64,000 nucleotides of DNA from Sebastes aleutianus (GCA_916700875.1 CAKAKS010000001.1:9177741-9241740), one strand, 5' to 3'; positions 22,946 to 36,050 are shown, numbered from the stretch's first letter. The notes: generated by a model not told the origin, from the letters alone. Numbers and translations: made by a program.

Positions 22946-25900
22946 AATAGTCAGAATGGCTACCCCTGTACTTTAGACATCCTGTATAGGTCGCTTCCTG
23001 GTTGTCTGTCCTCACACTGTTGAAGCCCTCCGAGGCTGAATGTCAGTAACTGTTGATTATTGGGAATGCCATCAATTATATTAACCACAGTAGGACAATA
23101 CAGCAGGAGGTATTGGGTCAGCACACCACCAGGACTAAGTGAGACATGTAAGTAGGGTTAATTTACTGTCTATTCCTCAGTTCATTCTTTTGTATCTGAA
23201 GTGCTGTTGTTACATTTATACCTCCCCCTCCACACAGACCTGCATGTTAACCTGTAACACAAGATAAAAGTGCATTTTTATCTTTTTGTATTATCCTGCT
23301 AAACAGTATCCAGGCACAAAAGCAACCAACTTGCCGGGTAAATGCGACGCCTCATTCAGGCTCCATACAGAGTAATTCTGCTCGAGCCCCTTTAGTCTCT
23401 GCTGGCTAAATCCTCTGTTAGAGATAGAGGCTGGGTTTGATCCCCTGCAGGATCTCAGTTTATCTCTCTTGCAAATCTGCTGCCAGATGACAGGGTTAGC
23501 TTTGTGGACTGTGGCTGCCCACGCTCTCTTAAAGATCGACACGATGCCTGGTGCCACAGTGTTTCTGCTGTTTTACTATTCTGGAGCCGTGGACTTATGT
23601 GGGGTTCAAAAGCCATCTACGTCTTTATATGAAATGTATGTGCATTTATTTTGTCTATTTGCTCGTGTATATCTTAATTAATTTCATTACAATTTACAGG
23701 AGAAAAACAATCAATACATGTTTATCATTCAATATCTCAAATTTATTTTTATTTTTCCAAATATTTTTTATTGGTGAAAAACATAAGCAAATAAACAAAC
23801 TACCAAGTTTACAGGTCACTATTTTTCATATTTTCATTTTGCCACCCACCCTTCCAATGTCTCAAATTTATAAATTATACTACCTGTTAAGAATTGTGTT
23901 TCATTGTACCAAGTTACACTTGCAAAATTGCTTATTATTAGAATCAAATTGTGTTAATTTTGGGGTGATTTTGTGCCCATTTTGAAATTATGTATAATTT
24001 TGGAGTGAAACTTTTTAATTCTGTCTCAGTAAATATAAAATTCATATTTAATGGTGTGCCTGTTGTACACAAAAAAAACACTGAGCATCATAAATAGTAC
24101 AAATTAGTAAAAAAGAAGTTAACTGAAAAGAAAAAAGAATTAAAAAAAAGTAATTGTATTATATGTACCGATACAACCCTGGCCTGTGCAGTACTCTGTG
24201 TGCTACACATGCCCAGTCGGTGCTGTGCGCAGGAGCACACATGTGTCTTGTGTCATCATTTCATCAGTGCCGTGCAACCAGCTGCTGTTGCTGCTTGCTC
24301 ATTAAACATTTGTAGAGTCAATACAAATTCCACCAAGGCTCCCTTCCTCAGGGCAAACACTGGGAAATACAGTATGTAAACGGTGCCGTACTCATCATCC
24401 GTCTATGCAGAAAATAGAGCTATCTTCCCACCCTACTGTATCAATAACCGAGGGATGGAGGGGGTCCAGAAGCAAACCTCCGCAATTCATTACGAGCCTG
24501 CGTCGCCTCCGGCAGATGAGCAGGTTTGCTGCTGTTGACAGCTCGTCTCTCTGCAGAGAATCGCTGATTATTGTTAAATGTCAGTGTGAAATATCAAATC
24601 GGCATGTGAGAGTACTTCTGCTGGAGTCAGAGCATTCAGATGCACACTATTTACACTTGAACTTTCTTAAAAACTTTAATTATCTGGGAAAACATTGGTG
24701 AGCATGCCTTGTCTTTTGTTGTCTTACATTTTATTCAGATCACATCAGGGAACTTCCTTTGGACTGTTTCAGTCTTACTGTTGCAGACTCACGTTGAGGA
24801 CACTTTGATGACTGATTTTAGCTGCCAAGAGAGGGAATATATTTATCCTTTGTTTAGTAGCTCAACTTTATAATTCACCAGCTTTCTTCACTGACCTTTT
24901 GGGGTCATGCATCTTCCCTAAAATGTCACCTAAGGTAATTCAACTGAGGTGTCATAAGAAGGTGACCGGGGATGTCGAAGTATGCTTATTTGGCCACTGG
25001 AGCACCAGGACACCTAATCAATGTTAACGGTGTTGCCACCCTTGACCCAAACAAGTGTTAATTATGATTCTGCGTGCAGTGTACAATATTGGGCGATGTA
25101 CACCGAATTGGCATATGATGATTGTCCACAGTGAAAAAAAATCAATCCGTGCACCATTGATCAATCTGAATCAGAGCCATCCCTAGGCATAGGCGGTATA
25201 GGCGAATGCTAAGGGTGCCATTCATCCATAGGGACGCCCCAAATGAGGGAAAAAAATAAAAATTCAAAATATATGACTTTTACTATTTTTTACTAAAACT
25301 ATTTTATACTAATTCAAAATATGATCCACAAAAAGCCCATAACAACGTAACTATGTAGCTTAATATAGGCCCTATCTTCTGGGTTGCCTGCAGCATCAAT
25401 GAATAGACAGAGTTAACGTCAGTTACTTCCACCTTAAATTCATTAGGGAAAGTTGGAAAGACTATTCAGGTGTTTGGAGAATAACCTACAACATAATTTT
25501 GAGAAATACATTTTTTTCTTTTAAGTGTGATCTGCATAGTTTAATCTCAAAGACACAAAGCTGAGCAGTTTCTGTGTGAGTGTGTGAACACAATGATTGG
25601 TGGTGCTTTTAAGCACACAATAAATTCTATTAGCATCACCGCCAACCTGCGCATCGTTCATCGGCCCAACCCGATAGTTTAGTGTTGACATTTTTTGGTT
25701 AATTATGTTGAGATATTTAACATATTTATTGCTGTCTTTTGAAGCAGCCAACATTTCCTTGTCTTAATGAGCTTGAGTGAAATAATCACACATGATCAAC
25801 TACTGTTCATGAAGGCTCCATCAAGAGAAGTTTCATTCACACTGAAGCAACGGTTAGAGGTGAAATATTTTTTTCTTACGAGTCTGATGATATTTGATGT

Positions 25901-27539
25901 CAGCAGTTATATGTTAAAACTGTGTCCACGGTGACATACTCCTTACAAATTACAATAGCACGCAGATAAACCTGTTTTTTGTGATTTTATTCTGGCTATA
26001 GGTCTGAGCGTGATGTGGAATGGGGTTGTAAAGCTAGCAGATAAAATGTTGAGAAATTATAACTAGGTCACTTAACTATAAACTTAAATCTTTAACTATA
26101 CATTTTTACTCTAGTTCCCTTTTCACTATGTTTTGTATAATCAAGCAGAATATTAATTTAAGGTCCCAGAGGTCAATCATGTAGCTCTGGGGGCACACTT
26201 GCTGTGTTTATCATTGGCAAGGTTTTTGAAAAATACATCATTATTTGCAGGTTCTCTCAAACAACTCTTTCTGTCTGGTTGGAACTGAGAAATTATGATA
26301 CGCTAATTGTAGTTTTATTAATTAAAAATGTATATTTTGCCATAATGCTAAATTTGTATATCGAGTTGCACTGCACTCAGTATTTATTTCAGTGTCCTGC
26401 TCCCTTGAAAAGCAACATGTATGCATTATGTTCCATTTAAATATCAGTATATTATTTTGGAAAGGTGTTTGGACCTCTTGGACCGTGTGGTCTGAGTGTC
26501 TGCTAACCTCAGTGTAGAGGCAGAGAAAGCTGCAGAGACTGTATTGACTGCTGTGGTGAGTAATCTGGCTACTGGCATGCCGCCCCCGCACTGCGAAAGT
26601 GAGAATAGCCTGCTGGGAGCAAAAGCACTCTGGGGCCTGCTTATCAAACGCCCTCCTGTGATCCCAGCTAGCCGGGCCCTCATGGTTCATGGTGAGAGAG
26701 AGACATCGCAGGAGACACTGTAACTCTGTGCCACTGCGACGAGAAACCTCGTCTAACAGTAGAACTTGTGAAATGTAAGAAACTTTTTAAAATCCATGAG
26801 AAATATGAATATAAATATGTTTTTTTTTACTGTAAAAGTTTGACAGCCAAATGAAGAGAAAACAGCTTGAACGATTCATTAATGCCTCACTGGAGTTCAG
26901 AGAAAAAAACTTCAGTGAAGGCAAATATTGCACAGTTGCATGTCATATAAGTTACGGTATCGCGTGCTTCAGCCAGCTTAGGTTCACATGGGTAAAGTGT
27001 GCAAACACCAAAAGTTAGTTTACTTTCCCCCCCTCACGGCTGACCTCGAATTTCCTATGCCGCAGACACTTTGAAATCCAGTTTGTTTTTGGGCCCTTCA
27101 AAAGACAACACTCACTTTTTCATGGTGTAAATTCTTGAAGGGCCTGAATTACAACAACAGATGCAAATAGTTTGTGTATATTTGGTCAGATGTTTTGTAT
27201 TTATGGCTTTTATTACCTATATATATCACAAGGTATCTTCGGCAGACTTAGTTAAAAAAAAAAAGCAACATTTTATTGTCTAGGATTTAACCTCTCTCAT
27301 CAGTTGAAACAAGATTTAAGAGATAAGGCAAAAATGTAACCTTAACATGAACTTTGCATGAACGTATGACCCGGAGTGGAATGATCTTCCTCCGCTGTAA
27401 GACTAAATAAGTCCAATGTGTGCCAAATGATTCAGAAAGAATCAACATTTATTGAACTTATCTGTGCAGAATCTGAGTTTGCTTTTGATCTTATCACAAA
27501 TTTCATTAGTGAAACTTAATCAAATTTACAACAGGGGAA
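22946..27539. other. Single-copy, gene-free sequence
   Basis: No gene recognised. GC-balanced blocks at 23290-23600 and 26500-26720 look like possible conserved non-coding elements. 25170-25230 carries CCTAGGCATAGGCGGTATAG, which resembles the end of a dispersed repeat but has no partner end here. 23990-24170 is very AT-rich. A 144-codon frame at 23551-23985 is dominated by hydrophobic low-complexity translation of AT-rich DNA and is not credible as a gene. Confidence 0.45.
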
Positions 27540-27960
27540 ACGTGCGGTGTCGACGTGTCGTAAATACAAAAGAAATTCCCGGCACAACATTTCTCTGGAA
27601 ATTGTTTTCCTGTTTAGTTGCCCAGGAGGTGACGTTTACAAGAAGTTTGGAGCCCGAGGTGCCAGACAGTCAACACTCGACTCCACTAAACAAAAGTCAA
27701 CACAAAGTCCAAAGATAGCTGACGGCTGTCAATCAAACCCATCCCCAGCTGCCTTCGCCTGTCAGCCGTCACTCTTTTCCCATGGTTCCTCTGGGCCCGG
27801 AGGATCCCCGCTCGTGTTTTTAGACAAACAGATCAGATTCCTCCTCAAACAGGCCGCTGCCGTCCCTTTTGATAACAATGTAATAATTCAAAACAAATGA
27901 TTCGGCCTCTTTGATGAGAGCACTTTTATGGGTCACGAAGACTCACCCTCACACTGACAT
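27540..27960. promoter_or_regulatory. Candidate enhancer with a PBX-MEIS composite site
   Basis: CTGTCAATCA at 27726-27735 is the exact reverse complement of TGATTGACAG, the established PBX-MEIS/PREP composite site. A second MEIS half-site CTGTCA lies at 27759-27764. A SOX-type AACAAT (27875-27880) runs straight into the homeodomain-like TAATAATT (27882-27889). The block is GC-balanced between AT-rich flanks. The 88- and 117-codon frames across it lack any domain. Enhancer function is inference. Confidence 0.4.
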
Positions 27961-29172
27961 CTGTTTGATTTTATCTTCTTGAACTTTATCCTCTGCTGGA
28001 AAATTTACTGGCTCTGACCGGAGCAGTGTGTTAAAGCCAGACTAATAGAGGGGCAAAGACAACGGAGACACTGGGCAGGACAGCGCGTCTTAACCCTCAA
28101 AGCCTGGAACATATAGTGCACTTAAAATACACTCTAGAAGTCTTGTCACGATATTTTGCAAATTTAGCACATTTTAAAATCCAAATAATATCACCCGTGC
28201 TGATAATAGTGTGGAAGTTCACCTGCTGAACCTTGAAGTTTCCCTCCACTACAAATGTGTTTTGCATAGATGTTTAAGCTTAAAGGCCTTAACACTCCGG
28301 GGGTGTGACAAATAAACGACACACAAATGCTAAATACTCGCCTGCAAATATTCTATATCTATGGCTTTTATAGTGAAAGGTAAGAACAGAAGGAGCGGAT
28401 CTGGTCTGCGCTGCCTTTGTCAAAGTTGAAAGGAGTTGCTTTTTCATAAATATAGGCGCAACTTAACCCGTTTCTCACAACGTGATTGGTTGATGCCATG
28501 TGAAAGCTCAGAAAATTAACCTCATTCGGAAAATAAAGCTGCTTTTTCGCCGCTAATATTCATGTTCTGTGTGAAAGTGTTTATAACAAAAACAACATTT
28601 TGAAAAAATATATTGACGTGCAAATGAATCGCCCCCGTTGTGTTAGGGGCTTAACACTGTACAGAATGACATTTGTGCAGGGTTTGACAGTAAAAGACTG
28701 TTTTCACATTCATTATCTGCTGAAGGAGGACAGTTTAAGACGTGTACATATACAAGCAAAGCTTGAATTTGTGACATCACAACTAGTTTGGAAGCCAATC
28801 GTGGTCCAACATTCACAGTGTAATGTGGAAACTTGAAATATCCAGTGCACATACACCGAGAATGGATTTTCCCCGTGAAGTAGGAGACATTTTTTCTAGT
28901 ATTAAACTTTTTTAAACAAAACTAGCTGTGTTTTTGTAGATTCTGTTTGGGTTTTTTCCGATCAGGAAGAAGGAGTACTTTGAACTTGTTTGTGGAAAAA
29001 CCATATCAGACACAAATTATAACTCAACGAAGAGTGTTTTCATATGTCTTCAAACATATCTGGAGTGGATCTTTAATGATAACTTAAACAACTGACCTAT
29101 CTTTAGGGAAGATCATGAGAGGCAACTTAAAGCTTCGGAAAAAGCTTGTAAGTAGACATGGCATTGAGTTTT

Positions 29173-29209
<37 letters not shown>

Positions 29210-30669
29210 TAAAGTTGTTTCATGCTTAAATTGAACCTTTAGCCAATTATTTCCTGTTGTCACAAAGCTTAATCTTCACAAATGCCGAATAACTTGGGCT
29301 GATCATCGCCTGCGCTTCACTGGAACATGTGTGAACAAAAAAACGCCATGAAACCAAAACCCGGCCCTCTTAATTCTTAATATGAGTGCTGCCTTCTCAT
29401 GCTTCTCTATATTTCTTCCTTTGACGAGGGCCGGGGGGGCGGGGAGCTGCCTCTGCTCTAGACCCTGGCCGTGGTTGGAGCTGTATGCTAAAGCCATGGT
29501 CAGGCCCCAGAGATTTCCAGCCTCTTAGATGCCTATAACTCATCCCTAGCCCTGCTTCTGAAGGGAGATTTTCCCCCCCTCAATCCCAGGCCTGAAATAT
29601 CCTTTCAAAGGCCGCAGACTGGAGACAGATATGTAGGTGTTTTAGATAAGGTAGGAATTGCATTAAAGGATTTTTCCGTTTTAAAGCTGTTGCCATCTTT
29701 TTTTGCCCTTTCCCATAGACTTGAGAAGAGTAGCTGAGAAAGGATGGGAAGAGGGGTAAGGGATGTACTTTGGGACGGACTAGTCCGTACATTTGTGGTC
29801 AGTTCACAGCTCATAAAAGACTAGCGCTAACCTCAGTAAAAATTGAATAATGTAGAGTGGCTAGAGGCAGCGCAGAGCCTTCTCGAGAATACTAAAGTTA
29901 TTGACCCGAGTTTGGAGGAAAATCCTCCCAGCTCATTGATCTCTTCACCAGCATAATTACAGGGCAGCCAGATGAATCTTCATGCAGAAGAAAATAGAAA
30001 ATTCAGAGTGATGAATTTTCGGAGTGTTGAGGATTCTTGCCAAATGCAACCGTTAAATTAAAAGCTCTTTCCCAAAACCTCAGAATGGGATAATTTTGTT
30101 TTGCAAAGTAGAGTGTGGCCAAAAAGAGACTCTGTAAAAGTCAACAGAGTGTCACCCGAGCTGCGGCGTGTGAAAGTGAAAAGGCGGTTTAAACAGCGGG
30201 TCTGTTAAGGCCCTGGTGTGTATGTAGGTATGTGCCCGCCGTTTCCAACCTCCTCTCTGCATGCTTCTCTGTTTTATAAGAGCTTACGCTTCGCTTTGGC
30301 ATTTGCTTTAAAACTTTATAATTATGTGGCCTCCTTTTTCCCCCAGCCGACTGTGTTTACATTTGCCAGCTTAACATGCACACGGTCCAGTCCACACACA
30401 GTCCACATGTCGCTCTGCGGCAGTGTTTGTTGGACCGGGCTACACAGAGATTAGTCGCCTCGTTCCCTCTGGTGCCTCGGCGTAATGTGCCTCACCCAGA
30501 GGGCTTGGCTGCTCATTTTCCAATAGGACCTCGAGCGGGAAATTGACCCTTATTTTGAAATAAGCATATACTTGCTGCAATTGTAATTAAAAATGTTTAA
30601 ATTCTCTATTCATACAGTTATCAATCCTTGTCATATACAGTGCCTTTTTTTATATTTAGTTGAAATATT
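27961..30669. other. Single-copy, gene-free sequence
   Basis: Contains a TA microsatellite (29179-29203). GC-balanced stretches at 29290-29530 and 29850-30560 are candidate conserved non-coding DNA on composition only. A G-run cluster at about 29428-29440 (G7, C, G4) is a weak quadruplex candidate. No coding region recognised. Confidence 0.4.
29179..29203. repeat. TA dinucleotide microsatellite
   Basis: Uninterrupted TA run of about 12 units following a T homopolymer. Confidence 0.95.
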
Positions 30670-30981
30670 TAGGTTAATCGATTAGTTGTCAACTACTAAA
30701 TTAATCGGCAACTATTTTGATAATCGGTTTGAGTAATTTTTTAGGTACAAAAGAGTCATAATTCTCTGATTCCAGCTTCTAAAATGCGATTTTTTTCCTG
30801 TTTTTTTTACTCTTCTATGACAGTAAACTGAATATCTTTGAGCTGTGGAGAAAACAAGACATTTGAGGACGTCATCTTAGGCTTTAGGAAACACTGATAG
30901 ACATTTTCCACAATTTTTTAATCAATTAATCAAGAAAATAATCAAAATCAACAATAAAAATAATCATTAGTTGCAGCCCTA
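30670..30981 (-). mobile_element. Non-autonomous element with AGGGCTGCAACTAATG end
   Basis: The right end is ATCATTAGTTGCAGCCCTA, and the left has TTAATCGATTAGTTGTCAAC. The interior TTTGAGGACGTCATCTTAGG and CTTCTATGACAGTAAACTGA is familiar from a high-copy fish repeat usually placed in hAT. The extreme left terminus is lost, so it is truncated. Confidence 0.7.
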
Positions 30982-32095
30982 TTAAAAACCTGAATGAGGA
31001 ATTATAGTAAAAAAGTGTGAAAAATGACAATGAAATGAAAATGATCTTCTTTTTTCAATGTGTCACTGACTTTGATTTTAACACACAGTATAAAATATGG
31101 GGATCATTTTTGTTTGGCATATTAAAAAAAAAACAGGGATCATAGTTTTCACCTTCATGTAAAGAGAAAGTGTCCCTGAGTATTTTAAGAAAAAAGAGAG
31201 CCTTTTACTTTAATATACCCGTGGTTATGATACAAAAACATCCAGTCATAAATCAAAAGCATTTGAAACGCTGCCGAACCAAGCCTATATATTTGCTGAA
31301 ATAATATATCACATATCTCATATTGAGAAAATTACAGACAAGCACACGCAGTCTAGGGAAGGGCGCTAGACTAGACAGGGACTAGGACCCACATGGTCAA
31401 AACCCACACATCAGTGGATTCGTAGCGGCATGGGAGAGAAAAATAAGAAAGAGAGAGACAGGGAGTTGGAGAAACTTGCTGAAATGCTTGCGGCGGTGGC
31501 TGAAATCGAGGAAGGAAAAGACTAAAATTTGCACACTGTAAAAGCTAAAGATGAACTTTTGTTTATGAGGCAGAGAAAGTGCAGCCTCTGCTCTCCTCCT
31601 TTTGTCTTCATTACATCTTCATTTAAGCAAACCAGGACGGCTGCTTTAAAAAACATCTCTAAGGTAAGGCTTCATTTCTATTCTCTTCCTGCACAGCTCA
31701 TTGGCTCATTTGTTGTTTGGTGGTGTACATTTTACTTATCGAGCAGTGGAGTTTTGTACAGCCTAGGCAGAGATTAAGACAAATTCTGATAAGGACTGGA
31801 AGTTGACTCTCAGCATTAAGGAGGATTAATGTTTAGCTCTGTGTGGCAGGGGCCTTCTCAGTGGCTGTGTTTACGCAGTGTTGCAGACCCCGCATTAATC
31901 CGAAATTAGTATAAAAGATCAGCTGTGGCCACTGAGGCGAACCTTCACAGGGCTTAGGCCAGTAATCAAGTCTCACTTTGGGACAATGAGCGCCTGGAAG
32001 GTCAATGAGAGGCCTGGGTTGGAGGGATTGAGGGTGGAGGGGTGGGAGAGGGGTGAGGGACTTTTGGTGACCACATGGTTTAATTTAGGTGAGAT

Positions 32096-32133
<38 letters not shown>

Positions 32134-33432
32134 CATGTGCCTTCTCCTCTGGGCGTCCATGATTTGTTTTTGTTACAGCTGCAGAGGACATTAGTGTTTA
32201 TAATTTAACACTTAAAAGACATTTCTTCCTTTTTTTCCCCCTCGAAGACCGTCTGAAATCGTATACATGTATTTGATGTCACACCAGTTTACATTTCGGC
32301 GCACTAAGTATTAGCTCTGTCACATAATTATAATGTGTGCCGAGGGATTATAACAATAAATAGTATGAGACTATCTAGCTGCTTGTAGCGTGGAACAACA
32401 TCTCCTGTTCCAACGCAAACCAACACCGAGCAGCAGAGCTGGTAGAGGAGACTCGCAGGTCTCGGCTGCGGGATCGTCTCCTATACAGGAAAGTAAAAAC
32501 TGTGTCAAATTGAAAACAAGCAGTATAAAAAAAAAAATCTGCAGTAAATTTTCCACGGCCAAACTAGTGCTGGCTGGTGCAACGCAAGAGGCAGCACCGC
32601 TGAATTCAGTTAGGAAAATAAAATAAAGGAAATATAGCTCAGCATAAACCGCAGCCCTTGGATGATGAATACTCACAAAACTGTTAGTATCGGCATTATT
32701 TTGTACTTTTAAACCACTCTAAACCAAACCTGGAGACTATTTTATTGACGTTTTAAATAAGGCTCACCATACAGTACATGTAGCGTTATAATGTGGCCAA
32801 GTGAAAGTCTCTGCTGTTGCAAAAAAGGGTCTGAGGAACTTGTAAATACTTTCCAAACTACACCTATAAAGTTCTTAAATTATTCATTTATAGGGGTTTT
32901 ATAGCCCCCGGGAAAATTACAGTGTCCTTGAAAAAGAAACAGAAAATCATCTCCTCGATCAACTATATTCTTGGCACGTGCCGAAACTTCATCCCAACGC
33001 TAACTTTTCCACAGCAGTCCCACCGTGTCTGTCTTTTGTGCACACATGTTAACAACAGACAAACTACAAATGAAAGGGTAACAGCGTAAAAAAACAACAG
33101 CAACACAGCCAAACGGTAATTTAGGGCATTTGCACCACATTGTGGTGGAAGCAGCTCTCTTCAAGTGCCAGCAGGGTACCAGCGAAACCCCCCACCCCCA
33201 GCCACCCACTGCTCCTGCTAAGATTAGACAAATTAAACACTATTATTCACGTCACTCCCGCAGCTGGCCTTTTAAGTGGTTCTACGTTAACTATCATAAT
33301 GGTTTGCTTTGAAAGCCACAGTCTTCTCCTTAATTTACAATATGAAAAAGCACTTTTGGCCAAGTCTCGGTGGGATTTTTTCTTCTCTTCTGCCTCGTGT
33401 TGCAAGGGGGAAAATAGGGTTTCTTTACACCG
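30982..33432. other. Single-copy, gene-free sequence
   Basis: Contains a CA microsatellite (32097-32132). No gene or transposon recognised. The open frames here are short and overlap on both strands. Confidence 0.5.
32097..32132. repeat. CA dinucleotide microsatellite
   Basis: Perfect CA run of 18 units. Confidence 0.97.
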
Positions 33433-33576
33433 CAGTTTTTAGTAGTGTGCAAGAATTTCTATTTCTTTTCTGAAATATGTTATATGTGTATACATTTGAG
33501 CAGCATATGCAACAAATTAGAGTCTAAAAAAAATTAGGTTTACTGAATTTAGGACATGATTACTTTTAGATTTTTC

Positions 33577-33608
<32 letters not shown>

Positions 33609-33730
33609 AGGTAACATTTATTTCCAAATGGTAAACTTTTATATAGTAAGTGTGGTTAAAAGTCAGCTTTAATCAATCATCTTTATACACTATTTTATCA
33701 TTTACAAGAAGACATTCCTGGTTGTGTGTC
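33433..33730 (+). repeat. Direct duplication, copy 1
   Basis: Shares long identical words with copy 2 at 34034-34310: GAATTTCTATTTCTTTTCT, AGCAGCATATGCAACAAATT, GGTTTACTGAATTTAGGACA, CACTATTTTATCATTTACAA and AGAAGACATTCC. The two copies differ by scattered substitutions, and a TATC microsatellite is present only here. The copy ends where the F1 fragment begins. Confidence 0.9.
33579..33608. repeat. TATC tetranucleotide microsatellite
   Basis: Seven TATC units. The matching position in the second duplicate reads CATCATCAATATACTT and has no array. Confidence 0.95.
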
Positions 33731-34033
33731 ATGAGGACACATTTTTGCATTTTCACGTATTATTTGTACGCCACGTGAAAAACTACGGTCCGCAGTTAGG
33801 TTTAGGAAAAAAACATCATGGTTGGGCTTAAAATAAATAAGTAAACTAAGTAAAATATGAACGTAAACAATGTAACACAACTACGGAAAACACGTCATAA
33901 ACGTCACTAACGTAGCTAACTAAAACATCGGTCTATTACAACGGTCTTCTGGTTGAAAGCCCTGTGTTTATTGGAGCCATCCACCTCACCTCTCGCCCGC
34001 CATAAGCGGTCTTCCTCACTTTATATTCTAGTT
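33731..34033 (-). mobile_element. F1 element fragment lacking both termini
   Basis: The sequence from the ATGAGGACACATTTTTGC block through TTAGGTTTAGG, CATCATGGTTGGGCTTAAAA, GGTCTTCTGGTTGAAAGCCC and CCGCCATAAGCGGTCTTCC follows the F1 interior in reverse orientation. Neither terminal repeat is present. It occupies exactly the gap between the two duplicated units. Confidence 0.75.
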
Positions 34034-34310
34034 CAGTTTCTAGCAGTATGCATGAATTTCTATTTCTTTTCTAAAATATTTTATATGTGTATCCATTTAA
34101 GCAGCATATGCAACAAATTAGAGTCTCAAAATGTTTAGGTTTACTGAATTTAGGACATGATTATTTTGTTTTTTCATCATCAATATACTTTTCTCATAGC
34201 GGGTAACATTTATTTCCAACTGGTAAAGTTTTCTATAGTATGTCAGCTTTAATAAATCATCCCCATACACTATTTTATCATTTACAAGAAGACATTCCCG
34301 ACTGCGTGTC
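34034..34310 (+). repeat. Direct duplication, copy 2
   Basis: Diverged direct copy of 33433-33730, offset about 600 bp, without the TATC array and with a short deletion near 34241. After 34310 the sequence is unrelated to the F1 fragment that follows copy 1. Confidence 0.9.
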
Positions 34311-35078
34311 CTTCCAGAGTGACGACTATAGTAGTTCTGCCAGACTCTCACATCTGTCCATACGTTTTTAATGTAGTCTCCTGTTGGTAAAAAGCCCTTT
34401 TATTCTCCCTGTTGTATCCCCATAACCTGATAATGGATGTGGTATTGGCCAGGGGCCCGTGGACCGAAGACGGCCGGTGATGGATAACCTAGTTTCAGAC
34501 CCATCATCACCGTAGAGCATGTGCCTTGTATCTGTAGTAAAATGCCCCCCCATCCACACTGAGCGCACTCCACATACGGATTTTAAGAAGTGACAGTAAG
34601 TGACGTCCTGTTAGCTGCGTTACATTTTAAACCTCCATCACCAGCACAAATTCATAACAGATTACTTAGCTATCAAACCACATTGGTATGGGATGGACAA
34701 AACAATGGATGCACCACATAAACAATGACTTTTTGTACAATCAGTGACAAAGGCAAAACATATGCACAACAAAAATAAATAAATATCAACAAAAAAACTG
34801 AGACAGGACCAAAAAGGTCAAATAATTGCAGATGATTTAGTCCCAAAAAACTGCAGAATAATTAACTGTAGAAAAAGGTACATTCAGACTTCATCACCAA
34901 AAAGGATCAGTGGTCAAATGTCACAGCTCACCAACAGGGATAGTTGACTTTTACACAATTGCGGCTAAATAAATACCACCAAAATACAGCTACAAAATGA
35001 ACAAAACTTTTTGTTTTAAAGTCAACACAAATTGTGCATGATGGGTTTCACAAAAGTGTTTTTTATATATGTATATTT
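34311..35078. other. Single-copy, gene-free sequence
   Basis: No recognised feature. Confidence 0.5.
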
Positions 35079-35520
35079 AAAGAGTTACTCCACCGTTTTG
35101 ACACGTGAAGTTCAGTTTAATTGTCATGAGGAGTAGCTACTACTCGGCCTGTAAAATCAGTTGTATAATGTCTTCTGCTGTGCGTCGTCTCATGTGGCTC
35201 AGCGGGAGTCTGAGAGAGTAACCCAGATGATATCATCAGAGTTATCTTGGCTTGGCTTGAGCCTTGAGATCCCCACACCACAAACTTGAGGTGTGGGGTT
35301 TGAAAAAAAGTGGGCATTTAGGATGTAGTGAGGTTCTAATGAAAGACCCTACTGAGTTGCATAATGGGAAACGTAAGGTCTGACCCATAGCCTACTGTAC
35401 TATAAGGACTAAAAGTCAAGATACCTCGGCTTCTGTTGCTTCAATTCTTACCATTTTTCAACGTCTCTGTGAGGCAATTTTATGGAAGTGCAATATAAAA
35501 CTGCTGGAGTATCCCTTTCA
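35079..35520 (+). mobile_element. Non-autonomous element with AAAG..TACTCC ends and 8-bp target duplication
   Basis: The left end AAAGAGTTACTCCACCG and the reverse complement of the right end TGAAAGGGATACTCCAGC form inverted repeats. Flanks GTATATTT (35071-35078) and GTATATTG (35521-35528) agree at 7 of 8. A related copy in the opposite orientation is at 39415-39783, with shared words near both ends (GACATTATACAAC, GCATAATGGG). Non-coding, superfamily not certain. Confidence 0.7.
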
Positions 35521-35715
35521 GTATATTGCACAAAACTGAGTCTGATCTATGAGCAATGGAAAATGTTGTGATCTGATGAGTCATAATTCTCCCCATTTCC
35601 TTCATACCAACTTACATTTTGAGAAAACTATGCAGTGGTATCTATCCTCAATATCTGCTGCCAAACAATAAACATGGTGATGGATCTGCATTGGTATTGG
35701 CAGCAATCATTTAGA

Positions 35716-36050
35716 CAACCCGATCTCATGGGAAGGCGTAGAAATAGCACGACATTACGACAACATTCTGAGTGTCATGAGGACACATTTTTGTGTTTTC
35801 ACGCGTTATTTGTCCGCCGCTTTTCATGTGTTGTTTGTACGCCATGTAACAAAACTACGGTAATGTCTGCAGTTAGGATTAGGTAAGAAAACCACTTTGT
35901 ACATAACTATGGAAAACATAACTATGGAAAACACGTCAAAAACATCACTAACGTAGCTAACTCAAACCAAGGTTTTAGGTGTTCTTATAGCACGCTAAAG
36001 GCCTTGCGCATTATGGTGTCATTCATACGCTTTTTCCTGTGACTGGGCTG
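35716..36050 (-). mobile_element. F1 hAT-like element, short internal-deletion copy with exact 8-bp target duplication
   Basis: Starts CAACCCGATCTCATGGGAAG and ends CGCTTTTTCCTGTGACTGGGCTG, the two imperfect F1 ends. CATTTAGA occurs immediately before (35708-35715) and after (36051-36058), an exact 8-bp duplication that fits hAT integration. The interior holds a truncated core (CAGTTAGGATTAGG) and a short tandem duplication of about 18 bp (CATAACTATGGAAAA repeated near 35902-35935). 335 bp against 571 bp for the longest copy. Confidence 0.88.

Noticed and set aside
23425..23450. B-box-like word GGTTTGATCCC suggesting a tRNA or SINE
   Set aside because: No A box upstream and no cloverleaf.
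23551..23985. 144-codon hydrophobic open frame, possible membrane protein
   Set aside because: Phenylalanine, leucine and isoleucine richness comes from T-rich DNA. There is no signal or domain pattern.
33433..34310. Small LTR retrotransposon (direct repeats flanking an interior)
   Set aside because: The interior is a piece of a DNA transposon. There is no primer-binding site or polypurine tract, and no short flanking duplication.
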